From HGM11416 sp034104345 (GTDB lineage Bacteria > Bacillota > Clostridia > Christensenellales > Borkfalkiaceae), in NCBI GenBank assembly GCA_034104345.1, contig JAXEDY010000020.1, positions 1 through 24,234 on the forward strand: 24,234 nt of DNA. The letters are read 5' to 3'. Under the pieces are notes generated by a model, which saw only the letters and a program-made list of their open reading frames with translations, was not told the DNA's origin and did no database searches. The translations under genes and the position numbers were made by a program. Positions 7,064 to 14,048 of the stretch are shown in pieces. Numbering within the stretch: the stretch's first letter is position 1; the number at the start of each line of letters is the position of its first letter.

Positions 7064-8392
7064 ATGAATCCGTTTAACGAAAAAGCACGCAAACCCGAAG
7101 AATATCTGGTAAGTTTAAAAGAACTTTTTCCCGAGCCTTACGACAAAAACGAAACGCAGCCCTATACAAAAGCGCGCATAGTGCTTGCCACAGGTGCCGA
7201 ATTCGAAGCGAACTGGCACTCGCACCAGATGCAAAGGCACGTTGCCGACGGCGATTTGCGAAAAGATTTAGCGCTTACGCGGTTTATCGAAAAACAGCAA
7301 CAGCAAAAACTTTCGCAATTAAAGCCCGCAAGCGAAAATATTTTAGAAACGACTATAACTTACGAACAGTTGGCAGTAGATTTAACCGCGACTATGGCTA
7401 AAACCGAAAAAAACTTCAACGTTAAAAAGGCGCTCGACTTCGCGCTTTTAGAAGACTTCGACCACCTTTACCGCTACGCCAACCTTTTAGACAGCGATTA
7501 CGGCGTGCATGCCGAAATGCTTGTGGGCGGCTACACCGAAATTACGCCCGCGCGCCCGACGTTTGCACATCATCGCCACCCGCTCGACAACGTAAGAAAG
7601 CCCACCGACAGCCTTAAAGACGACGTAAAAACCGTTTTAAACACGCTTATTATAACAGCGGCAGAACAGCAAACGATGAACTTTTATATGAACGCGGGAA
7701 CTTATTATAAAAACGAAGCGGGCAAAAGACTTTATCAGGAAATTTGCCTTGTCGAAGAAGAACACGTTACGCAATACGGTTCGCTTATCGACAATACTTT
7801 GGGGCTTTTAGAGTGCAATTTGTGGCACGAATACACCGAATGTTACGTTTATTGGTCGAATTATCAAACCGAAACCGACGACCGGATGAAAAAAATATGG
7901 GAATATTATTTCGAAGCGGAACTTTCGCATCTGGCGGCGGCAAGGCGGCTTTTGAAAAAATATCGCGGAAAAGATTACGACGAAGTTATTTTAAACGCCG
8001 AGTTTCCCGAACCTATCGAATTAAAATCGAACGTCGATTACGTGCGCGAAATTTTAAACGATACCGTGCAGTTTACAAGCCGTAATCACGAATATAAAAA
8101 CGTTGCTACGCTTGAAAAAGACGACAGATTTTTCGCATACAACGCAATGTTTAACGATCCGGTTAAAGAAAATCCTTCGCACACGGTTATTACCGCGCAC
8201 ACGCAGAAAAAAGGTAAAGATTATCGTTTTGAAACGGATGAAAATCCCATTCCCGCCCTGCGCGACCGCGAAACCGACAATTTAGAAGTAGGTTATTTTA
8301 AAAACGCCGCAAAAAGCGATGGATTCAAGTTAGCGCACGATTCGGTTGCCGAAAAAACGGTAACCCCGCCCGCCAAACACCCTGAAATTTAA
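7064..8392 (+). CDS. Ferritin-like diiron-type protein of unknown function
   Basis: I chose the ATG at 7064 because AAGGAG precedes it (14 bases, long); the frame is open to 6956, but those extra 36 codons look non-conserved. The 442-residue product has no signal peptide. Residues about 187-300 form four predicted helices carrying the ferritin/rubrerythrin ligand order: Glu201 (AAEQQ), Glu231-x-x-His234 (EEEH), Glu256 (HEYTE), Glu286-x-x-His289 (ELSH). An earlier helix pair has Glu130...His134 (LEDFDH), and a His cluster HHRH lies at 169-172. The last 120 residues are polar and of no recognised fold. It is the only plus-strand gene, divergent from the metal-efflux operon, and ends at a terminator. 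A role in iron or oxidant handling is inference; I recognise no named family. Confidence 0.75.
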   Translation: MNPFNEKARKPEEYLVSLKELFPEPYDKNETQPYTKARIVLATGAEFEANWHSHQMQRHVADGDLRKDLALTRFIEKQQQQKLSQLKPASENILETTITYEQLAVDLTATMAKTEKNFNVKKALDFALLEDFDHLYRYANLLDSDYGVHAEMLVGGYTEITPARPTFAHHRHPLDNVRKPTDSLKDDVKTVLNTLIITAAEQQTMNFYMNAGTYYKNEAGKRLYQEICLVEEEHVTQYGSLIDNTLGLLECNLWHEYTECYVYWSNYQTETDDRMKKIWEYYFEAELSHLAAARRLLKKYRGKDYDEVILNAEFPEPIELKSNVDYVREILNDTVQFTSRNHEYKNVATLEKDDRFFAYNAMFNDPVKENPSHTVITAHTQKKGKDYRFETDENPIPALRDRETDNLEVGYFKNAAKSDGFKLAHDSVAEKTVTPPAKHPEI

Positions 8393-8396
8393 TATT

Positions 8397-8443
8397 AAAA
8401 AGCCCGCGAATATGCCGATAATCGACCTATAGGCGGGCTTTTT
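8397..8443 (+). terminator. Rho-independent terminator after the ferritin-like gene
   Basis: AAAAAGCCCGC (8397-8407) pairs with GCGGGCTTTTT (8433-8443), five bases past the stop codon. The 25-base loop is formed largely by a copy of the dispersed 32-nt repeat. Confidence 0.85.
8411..8442 (+). repeat. Dispersed 32-nt repeat, copy inside the terminator
   Basis: The sequence reads TATGCCGATAATCGACCTAT then AGGCGGGCTTTT. It agrees with copy 2 (13633-13664) at 25 of 32 positions; most differences lie in the central six bases (TCGACC instead of CGGGCT). The exact 19-mer from 8413 recurs at 3850-3868. Confidence 0.55.
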
Positions 8444-8503
8444 GTCGTTTATGCGGGGCGTCGTGGAAGCCGCAACTTACGAATTTTGTTTTTGCGAAAA
8501 TTG

Positions 8504-8689
8504 CGGGAGACCGATGGTCTCCCCTACGTTTTGTTGTCGCAACAATAAGTTTCAACCGTAGGGGCTGCCATTGGCTGCCCGCCTTATTTTTTCATCTTTT
8601 CTAATTTTTAATCGTAGAGGCGACTTTGAATCGCCCGTCCGGACATTTCTGTTATACCGACAGCGATACGTTCGTGAATGTCCCCTACG
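8504..8689. repeat. Cluster of REP-like palindromic repeats
   Basis: Four related units with the form CGTAGGGG...CCCG lie between the two terminators. Unit 1 (8504-8528, minus) is a perfect hairpin GGGAGACC-gat-GGTCTCCC. Unit 2 (8557-8581, plus) has GGGCTGCC/GGCTGCCC. Unit 3 (8613-8637, plus) has GGCGA...TCGCC. Unit 4 (about 8641-8689, minus) begins CGTAGGGGACATT and closes with AATGTCC around a longer loop. Units 1 and 2 point away from a central TTGTTG-tcg-CAACAA (8531-8545), giving a symmetric arrangement. No gene is visible in 8444-8722. Confidence 0.7.
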
Positions 8690-8722
8690 ATTATTTTACA
8701 AAACGATTGTTGTTTATCAAAC

Positions 8723-8771
8723 AAAAAACCGACCGATAGACAGATAAAACTATCAAACGGTCGGTTTTTTT
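8723..8771 (-). terminator. Rho-independent terminator after pnp (bidirectional)
   Basis: CCGACCG (8729-8735) pairs with CGGTCGG (8758-8764), extended by an inner ATAG/CTAT stem, with six A residues before and T residues after. It can therefore stop transcripts on both strands; pnp ends about 60 bp away on the minus strand. Confidence 0.85.
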
Positions 8772-8833
8772 ATTTTGTTTTGCGCTGCGAAACGATTTTC
8801 GCAAAAGCGCTATGTAAAACGCCTTAATTAAAA

Positions 8834-10930
8834 TCAGTCGAGTTTTTCAAGGAGTTTAAGGTCGATGCCCTTTTCGCCTATCTTGATGATTTCGACTTTA
8901 ACTTTGTCGCCGATGTTTAAAACTTCTTCAACCGAGTTAATGCGTTTATCGCTCATTTTCGAAATGTGAATCATGCCGTCTTTGCCGGGAGCAAGTTCGA
9001 CGAAAGCGCCCGTTCTCGAAATAATTCTTGCAACGGTCGAGATAAACATATCGCCGACTTCGAGATCGCGTGTGATAGCCATAATAATGTCTTTCGCCTT
9101 GTTCGCCTGTTCAAGCGATTCGCCGTAAGTAGCGATGAACACTTTTCCGTCGTCGTCGATATCGATTTTAACGCCGGTTTCGGCAATGATTTTGTTGATG
9201 GTTTTTCCGCCGCTGCCGATAACGTCTTTAATCTTTTCGGGATCGATGTTAAAGGTGATAATTTTGGGCGCGTATTTCGAAAGTTCTTTGCTGGGTTCGG
9301 GAATGCAGTCGAGCATTTTATTCAAAATGAAATGTCTGCCTTCGTTAGCCTGCTTTATAGCCTGGCGCAAAATGGTTTCGTCGATACCCTTGATTTTGAT
9401 ATCCATCTGGATAGCGGTTATACCTTTAACGGTGCCCGCCACCTTAAAGTCCATATCGCCGAGGAAGTCTTCGAGCCCCTGAATATCCGACATAACCGAG
9501 ATTTTTCCGCTCGCTACGTCTTTAATAAGCCCCATAGCGATACCGGCAACGGGGCGTTTGATGGGAACGCCTGCGTCCATTAACGCCATGGTTGAACCGC
9601 AAACCGAAGCCTGCGAAGTAGAACCGTTCGAGCTTAAAACTTCGGAAACGAGTCTTATAGAATAGGGGAATTCTTCCTCGGACGGAATAACGGGTTCGAG
9701 CGCCCTTTCGGCAAGCGCGCCGTGACCTATTTCGCGGCGACCGGGGCTTTTAAGTCCGCGTGCTTCGCCCGAAGCATAACCGGGCATGTTATAGTGATGC
9801 ATATAACGTTTTGCGGTTTCGTCGTCGAGCCCTTCGAGTTTTTGCATATCGCTCATCGTGCCGAGAGTGCAGGTGGTTAAAACCTGAGTTTGACCGCGGG
9901 TGAACACAGCCGAGCCGTGAACGCGCGGAAGTATTCCGTGTTCGCACCAGATGGGGCGAATTTCGGTAAGCGCTCTGCCGTCGGGACGAACACCCGTTTC
10001 GGTAATTTTAGCGCGAACTTTTTCTTTGGTGATGTAATAAAGGCTGTCTTTAATTTCGCGCGCCATATCGGGGTAAATATCCGCAAAGTGCGCAAGGCAG
10101 TCTTTTTCGACGGCGTCCTGACGATCCGAACGTTCCTGACGATCGAAAGTATCGAGCGCATAGTCGAGTTTTTCGGAAGCGTAAGCGCGAACAGCCGCGT
10201 CGAGATCTTCGGGAACGTGATAAAGATCCATTTCGCGTTTGGGCTTGCCCGCTTCTTTAACGATATCTTCGATAAAAGCGCATTGTTTTTTGATTTCTTC
10301 GTGTCCGAATAAAATAGCGCCGATCATCTGTTCGTCTTCGATTTCTTTCGCGCCCGCTTCAACCATCATAATGGCGTCTTTGGTGCCCGAAAGGTTAAGG
10401 TGCAACACGCTTTTTTCGCGTTGTGCCGAATCGGGGTTGATGATATATTCGCCGTCTACAAGTCCTACGGTAACCGAACCGGTAGGTCCTGCGAAAGGTA
10501 TATCCGAAATAGAAAGCGCGATAGACGAACCGAGCATAGCGAACGGTTCGGGCGCGATGTTGGTATCGACCGAAAGCGCGGTTGCGATAACCGTTACGTC
10601 GTTAAAAAGCCCTTTGGGGAAAAGCGGGCGGATAGGTCTGTCGATTAAGCGCGAAGTTAAAATGGCTTTGTCGCTCGCCCTGCCTTCGCGTTTTTTAAAG
10701 CCGCCGGGAATTTTGCCTACGGCATACATTTTTTCTTCGTAGTCTACGCTTAAGGGGAAGAAATCCATCCCTTCGCGCGGAGATTCGCTCATGGTAGCGT
10801 TTACCATAACGACGGTGTCGCCGCAGCGAACAACGCACGAGCCGTTTGCCTGCTGCGCGTATTTGCCTACGTCGACGGTTACTTCTCTGCCGCCGATTAC
10901 GGTTTTGAATACTTTGTGATTTTCTAACAT
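8834..10930 (-). CDS. pnp: Polyribonucleotide nucleotidyltransferase (PNPase)
   Basis: The 698-residue enzyme degrades RNA 3' to 5' by phosphorolysis and is usually a trimer. It has two RNase PH-like halves (about 1-230 and 310-540). The second carries the catalytic segment DFLGDMDF with Asp488 and Asp494, equivalent to the E. coli pair Asp486/Asp492. A KH domain follows with GSGG at 572-575, then an S1 domain at about 626-695. Length and order are standard. AAAGGAG lies 12 bases before ATG, rather far. rpsO is upstream, the classic order, but a terminator separates them. The leader contains a long hairpin (10991-11070) that could serve in feedback control. Confidence 0.97.
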   Translation of the reverse strand: MLENHKVFKTVIGGREVTVDVGKYAQQANGSCVVRCGDTVVMVNATMSESPREGMDFFPLSVDYEEKMYAVGKIPGGFKKREGRASDKAILTSRLIDRPIRPLFPKGLFNDVTVIATALSVDTNIAPEPFAMLGSSIALSISDIPFAGPTGSVTVGLVDGEYIINPDSAQREKSVLHLNLSGTKDAIMMVEAGAKEIEDEQMIGAILFGHEEIKKQCAFIEDIVKEAGKPKREMDLYHVPEDLDAAVRAYASEKLDYALDTFDRQERSDRQDAVEKDCLAHFADIYPDMAREIKDSLYYITKEKVRAKITETGVRPDGRALTEIRPIWCEHGILPRVHGSAVFTRGQTQVLTTCTLGTMSDMQKLEGLDDETAKRYMHHYNMPGYASGEARGLKSPGRREIGHGALAERALEPVIPSEEEFPYSIRLVSEVLSSNGSTSQASVCGSTMALMDAGVPIKRPVAGIAMGLIKDVASGKISVMSDIQGLEDFLGDMDFKVAGTVKGITAIQMDIKIKGIDETILRQAIKQANEGRHFILNKMLDCIPEPSKELSKYAPKIITFNIDPEKIKDVIGSGGKTINKIIAETGVKIDIDDDGKVFIATYGESLEQANKAKDIIMAITRDLEVGDMFISTVARIISRTGAFVELAPGKDGMIHISKMSDKRINSVEEVLNIGDKVKVEIIKIGEKGIDLKLLEKLD

Positions 10931-10990
10931 TTTTCTCTTTTACTCCTTTAACCTGTTCTATATCTGACTGTTGATAACCTTATTTGATTT

Positions 10991-11070
10991 GCGGCAACCG
11001 TTTTTTACTTTTTAACCGATTTTTAACCGATTTTGCTTTTTGTCGGTTAAACGAAAAAGTAAAACGCCGC
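10991..11070 (-). promoter_or_regulatory. Long imperfect hairpin in the pnp leader
   Basis: Paired segments from outside in: GCGG/CCGC (10991-10994 with 11067-11070), CGTTTT/AAAACG (10999-11004 with 11061-11066), ACTTTTT/AAAAAGT (11007-11013 with 11054-11060) and AACCGA/TCGGTT (11014-11019 or 11025-11030 with 11043-11048). The two alternative AACCGA copies come from an 11-bp tandem repeat (11009-11030). No T tract follows it on the minus strand, so it is not a simple terminator. No convincing promoter was found in 11071-11212, so where pnp transcription starts is unclear. Confidence 0.5.
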
Positions 11071-11212
11071 GCCCTTTTCATATATTCGATTTTGCTCGGT
11101 TAATCCGCGCAAAAGCAACTAACGTAGCGTTAAACGCGCCGCCTTCCGCTTTAAAACCCGCCTTAACTCGGCAGGCTTTCGCTTAAAAACCACTTAAAAA
11201 CTTATTAAACGT

Positions 11213-11248
11213 TTAAAAAAAGGGGTGCAAAAAAACGCGCCCCTTTTA
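11213..11248 (-). terminator. Rho-independent terminator between rpsO and pnp
   Basis: On the minus strand, AAAAGGGGCGC pairs with GCACCCCTTTT (one wobble) and is followed by a run of seven T residues. It begins only a few bases after the rpsO stop. It should limit readthrough from rpsO into pnp. Confidence 0.82.
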
Positions 11249-11251
11249 GTA

Positions 11252-11506
11252 TTACTTTCTAAGTCCGAGTTTAGCGATAAGATCTCTGTAACCGTTGATG
11301 TCGATTTGTTTAAGATAATCGAGCAAGCCCTTGCGGCGACCTACCATTTTTAAAAGACCGCGACGAGAGTGATTGTCGTTGGGATTAGCCGCGAGATGCG
11401 CGTTGAGATGATTGATTCTGTCGGTTAAAAGTGCAACCTGAACTTCAACCGAACCGGTGTCGTTTTCGCTTTTTTTGTAAGCGTCGATTATTGCTTTCTT
11501 GTCCAT
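11252..11506 (-). CDS. rpsO: 30S ribosomal protein S15
   Basis: The protein has 84 residues when started at the ATG whose AGGAG lies 10 bases upstream (MDKKAIIDAY). The frame extends 25 codons further to 11581, but that part has no similarity to S15 and is the mRNA leader. S15 is a primary 16S rRNA-binding protein. The family pattern GSVEVQVALLTDRINHLNAH (18-37) and SRRGLLKMVGRRKGLLDYL (47-65) are clear. It has its own promoter about 90 bp upstream and a terminator right after it. In several bacteria S15 represses its own mRNA by binding a leader structure; this leader could fold but no known class was recognised. Confidence 0.95.
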   Translation of the reverse strand: MDKKAIIDAYKKSENDTGSVEVQVALLTDRINHLNAHLAANPNDNHSRRGLLKMVGRRKGLLDYLKQIDINGYRDLIAKLGLRK

Positions 11507-11593
11507 TTCGTTTATTCTCCTATGGAATTTAATATGCGCTGCAAACAAAGGGATGCGTCGAGTATTCGCGTCTCCTTGCAAGAGTACCCTTTT

Positions 11594-11622
11594 ATAATAA
11601 CATTTTGCCCGCGATTTGTAAA
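11594..11622 (-). promoter_or_regulatory. Promoter of rpsO
   Basis: Minus strand: TTTACA (11617-11622), 17-bp spacer, TATTAT (11594-11599). The -10 context ATGTTATTATA is the same as that of the 23S promoter at 354-382. A second TATAAT near 11678-11683 lacks a good -35. Confidence 0.7.
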
Positions 11623-11762
11623 CCGTTTTAACCCCGAATTTTAATTTTTTAGCAAATTGCGCTATAACAATAATATTATAAACAAAACCGCAAGCGAAAA
11701 ATCTTTTTATTTACGACTTAGTTCTCTGTTTATTTTCGGTTTTTTTCGGTTTATTTTTCGGC

Positions 11763-13310
11763 TTAATCTTCGGCAAAAAGTTTTTGTTTTTCTTTAATTA
11801 TTTCGTCGATTTTGTTTATATAAGTGTGAATATCCTTGGGTGCGCCGTAACGTTCGATGCGACTTTGGTTAAACCTTACGCGTTTCGAAACCGCGTTCGC
11901 CCCGCACGCGACGTTCTGCGTTATTTCTTCCATTACGTCGATATTATAAACACATTCGCGCCCTTTAAGCGAATACCCCGTGTTTTCTAAATTGCCCGCC
12001 ATATATTTTTGGCGATACAAATAATAGGGGCTATACCCTTCTTCGGCGGCACGCAAAGACGAATAGTCTATCATTTTTTCTATTTCGCATTCGGGAAGTC
12101 TTTCGCAAAGTTCTTTTAATTTCGATCCTTTTTTCAAGCACAAAGTATGCACCGTTAAATTATCCGGGCGCAGAAAAAGCGCCTTTTCTATCGTGTTTTT
12201 AAAGGTTTCGAAGGTTTCGAGCGGCAAGCCCGCGATTAAATCCATGTTTATTAAAAAACCCATCGATTTAGCGAGAAGATAAGCCTGCTCCGCTTGCTCC
12301 GCGGTGTGATTTCTGCCCATAAGTTTAAGCGTATCGTCGCAAAAAGTCTGCGGGTTTACACACACGCGCTTAACGCCGTAATTTTTTAAAAGGGTTAAAA
12401 GTTCTTCGTTTATGCAGTCGGCGCGCCCCGCTTCAACCGTATATTCGCATGAAACCTCGCCTACCGCCTTCAAAACTTTTTCTAACAAATCGAGCGGAAT
12501 CGACGACGGAGTGCCACCCCCGATATACACGCTGCGCAGATTTTTTACGAGTTTTTTGCTTTCTTCTATCTCTTTGCACAACGCGTCGACGTATTCGCTT
12601 AAACAATCGCACTTTGAAATTTCGCACGAGATGAACGAGCAATACTGACATCTTGTGGGGCAGAACGGAATTCCGACGTAAAAAGCGCACGCGCTTTCGT
12701 CGGGACAGTAATAGTCTTTTTGCGCCGTCGCGATTTTTTCGAGCACTTCTAATTTTTTTTGCGAAACGCGCATTTGCCCCTTTAAAAACTCTTCGCGCTT
12801 TTTTTCCGGCTGCTGATAATATAGTTTTGTGGGGCGTATGCCCGTAAGCGCGCCCCACGGCAGTTCGGTTTTAAATTTTTCGCACAAAAAGTCGTAAAGC
12901 GAAAGTTTTGCAAATCTTTTTATAACCCGCTTTTTCTCTAAAGCGAAAAGCCTTGCTTTTTCGGCTTCGCTATTTTTGTTTGTTTTGCTTATTTCGTCAA
13001 CCGATTTTTTGTTTAATTCGCCGCCGAAAGTGCCGTTAACGGGCTTATAGGCGGGTTTTTCGATTTTTTGCACGATATCGCCGCCGATATTCTTGCCGTC
13101 ATTTTCGCCTGCTTTTTCGCCCACGCTTTCGCCGAACGTTTTATTATATTCGTATTCTTTTTTCCTTCCCGTTTCGTCTTCGACGGTATAAAAAAGAGAC
13201 TCGGTCTTTTCGCAAAAAGTCATTTTAACGCTCAAAGCCGCTCCGCCTTTAAATTCGCATAAAAGTTCGTTAAGTTCGCTTTCGGGAAGTTTTTCGTCGC
13301 AAGTTACCAT
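11763..13310 (-). CDS. hemZ: HemZ-type radical SAM enzyme (coproporphyrinogen III oxidase-like)
   Basis: The 515-residue protein belongs to the oxygen-independent coproporphyrinogen oxidase-like radical SAM family, HemZ branch. The 4Fe-4S loop is CPTRCQYC (Cys217, Cys221, Cys224), followed by the SAM-binding YIGGGTPSS. The HemZ marks PWGALTGIRPTK (151-162) and the later YRQKYMAGNLENTGYS are present. The length fits Bacillus HemZ (about 500). Residues 60-118 are a polar, low-complexity insert rich in Gly, Glu, Lys and Asn between the N-terminal domain and the conserved part. AGGA lies six bases before ATG. It is the last gene of the tgt-to-hemZ cluster. HemZ activity is uncertain in organisms without a haem pathway; no other haem gene is in the window. 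Confidence 0.88.
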   Translation of the reverse strand: MVTCDEKLPESELNELLCEFKGGAALSVKMTFCEKTESLFYTVEDETGRKKEYEYNKTFGESVGEKAGENDGKNIGGDIVQKIEKPAYKPVNGTFGGELNKKSVDEISKTNKNSEAEKARLFALEKKRVIKRFAKLSLYDFLCEKFKTELPWGALTGIRPTKLYYQQPEKKREEFLKGQMRVSQKKLEVLEKIATAQKDYYCPDESACAFYVGIPFCPTRCQYCSFISCEISKCDCLSEYVDALCKEIEESKKLVKNLRSVYIGGGTPSSIPLDLLEKVLKAVGEVSCEYTVEAGRADCINEELLTLLKNYGVKRVCVNPQTFCDDTLKLMGRNHTAEQAEQAYLLAKSMGFLINMDLIAGLPLETFETFKNTIEKALFLRPDNLTVHTLCLKKGSKLKELCERLPECEIEKMIDYSSLRAAEEGYSPYYLYRQKYMAGNLENTGYSLKGRECVYNIDVMEEITQNVACGANAVSKRVRFNQSRIERYGAPKDIHTYINKIDEIIKEKQKLFAED

Positions 13311-13355
13311 TATTTTTCCTGCCTTTTGGCATAAAAATCAAAATTTTACGTTTTT

Positions 13356-14012
13356 TTAGGTTAAATTGTTGATAGGATTGTTTTCGCGCTCGTAAAAAAG
13401 CGAAGTTTGCTCGCCGTGCCCCGGGTAAACGATAAAATCGTTATTCATATCAAAAAGCGACTTAACCGATTTTATAAGCGCGTTTTTATCACCCGTTATA
13501 AAGTCGCATCTACCGAACGAATCCTTCATTAAGGTATCGCCCGTAAAAAGCGAATTTTCAATTAAAAAGCATCTGCCGCCCGCAGTATGCCCCGGCGCTT
13601 CTATTACTTTTATTTCAAGTCCGCAAATTCGCAAAAGTCCGCCTATAAGCCCGTTATCGGCACTAAACTTGTTTAAATGAATACCGAAATATTTTGCGAG
13701 ATTGCCGTCGCCGCTAATAAGTTTTTGGTCTTCCTCGCTTAAATAAATTTTTGCGCCCGTCGCCTGAAATTCGCTTGCCGCCATAACGTGATCGAAATGT
13801 CCGTGCGTTAAAAGCACCGCCTTAACGGTTCGTTTGCGCAACGAAAGGGCCGCGGTTACTTCGCCGAAGTTGCCGCCCGCGTCAATCAGAAAGGCGTCGG
13901 ATGAATATTCTTTTTCGATCGGTTCTATCGCATATAAGTTAGAGCCGAGCGGCCCCACGTTGAAACGCAGAATATTGAATTTTGGTGTTTGTTTTATAAG
14001 ATAATCGTTCAT
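13356..14012 (-). CDS. MBL-fold metallohydrolase (glyoxalase II-like)
   Basis: The 218-residue cytosolic protein has the metallo-beta-lactamase fold with a complete binuclear metal site: THGHFDH (His70, His72, Asp74, His75), PGHT (His142), GDT (Asp159) and PGHG (His199). Proteins of this size next to rel and hemZ in Clostridia are annotated as hydroxyacylglutathione hydrolase-like, but the true substrate is usually unknown. There is no clear Shine-Dalgarno; the start lies 36 bp after the rel stop, so coupled translation is likely. Residues 118-126 (ADNGLIGGL) are encoded by a copy of the dispersed 32-nt repeat, inside the variable stretch before the GLEIKVIEAPGHT strand. Confidence 0.88.
   Translation of the reverse strand: MNDYLIKQTPKFNILRFNVGPLGSNLYAIEPIEKEYSSDAFLIDAGGNFGEVTAALSLRKRTVKAVLLTHGHFDHVMAASEFQATGAKIYLSEEDQKLISGDGNLAKYFGIHLNKFSADNGLIGGLLRICGLEIKVIEAPGHTAGGRCFLIENSLFTGDTLMKDSFGRCDFITGDKNALIKSVKSLFDMNNDFIVYPGHGEQTSLFYERENNPINNLT
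13633..13664 (-). repeat. Dispersed 32-nt repeat, copy 2 (inside the MBL gene)
   Basis: Minus-strand sense begins AGTGCCGATAACGGGCTTAT and ends AGGCGGACTTTT. Its core forms an imperfect stem GCCTATAA-gcccg-TTATCGGC with one mismatch. It is read in the same frame as copy 1, giving S-A-D-N-G-L-I-G-G-L. Confidence 0.6.
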
Positions 14013-14048
14013 TTCGGCGCAAAAAATCGTTTTTTAAGTCGATCGGTT

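Noticed and set aside
8966..9583. 205-codon plus-strand open frame opposite pnp (and similar long antisense frames opposite pgm, cadA and secF)
   Set aside because: They overlap strongly conserved genes in full, have no ribosome binding site and show no family motifs; such shadows are expected from the codon use here.
11138..11185. Second terminator upstream of pnp (CCTGCC/GGCGGG)
   Set aside because: The stem has a wobble pair and only four T residues follow; too weak to call.
11507..11581. Longer start for rpsO
   Set aside because: The extra 25 residues do not resemble S15, and AGGAG supports the ATG at 11504-11506.
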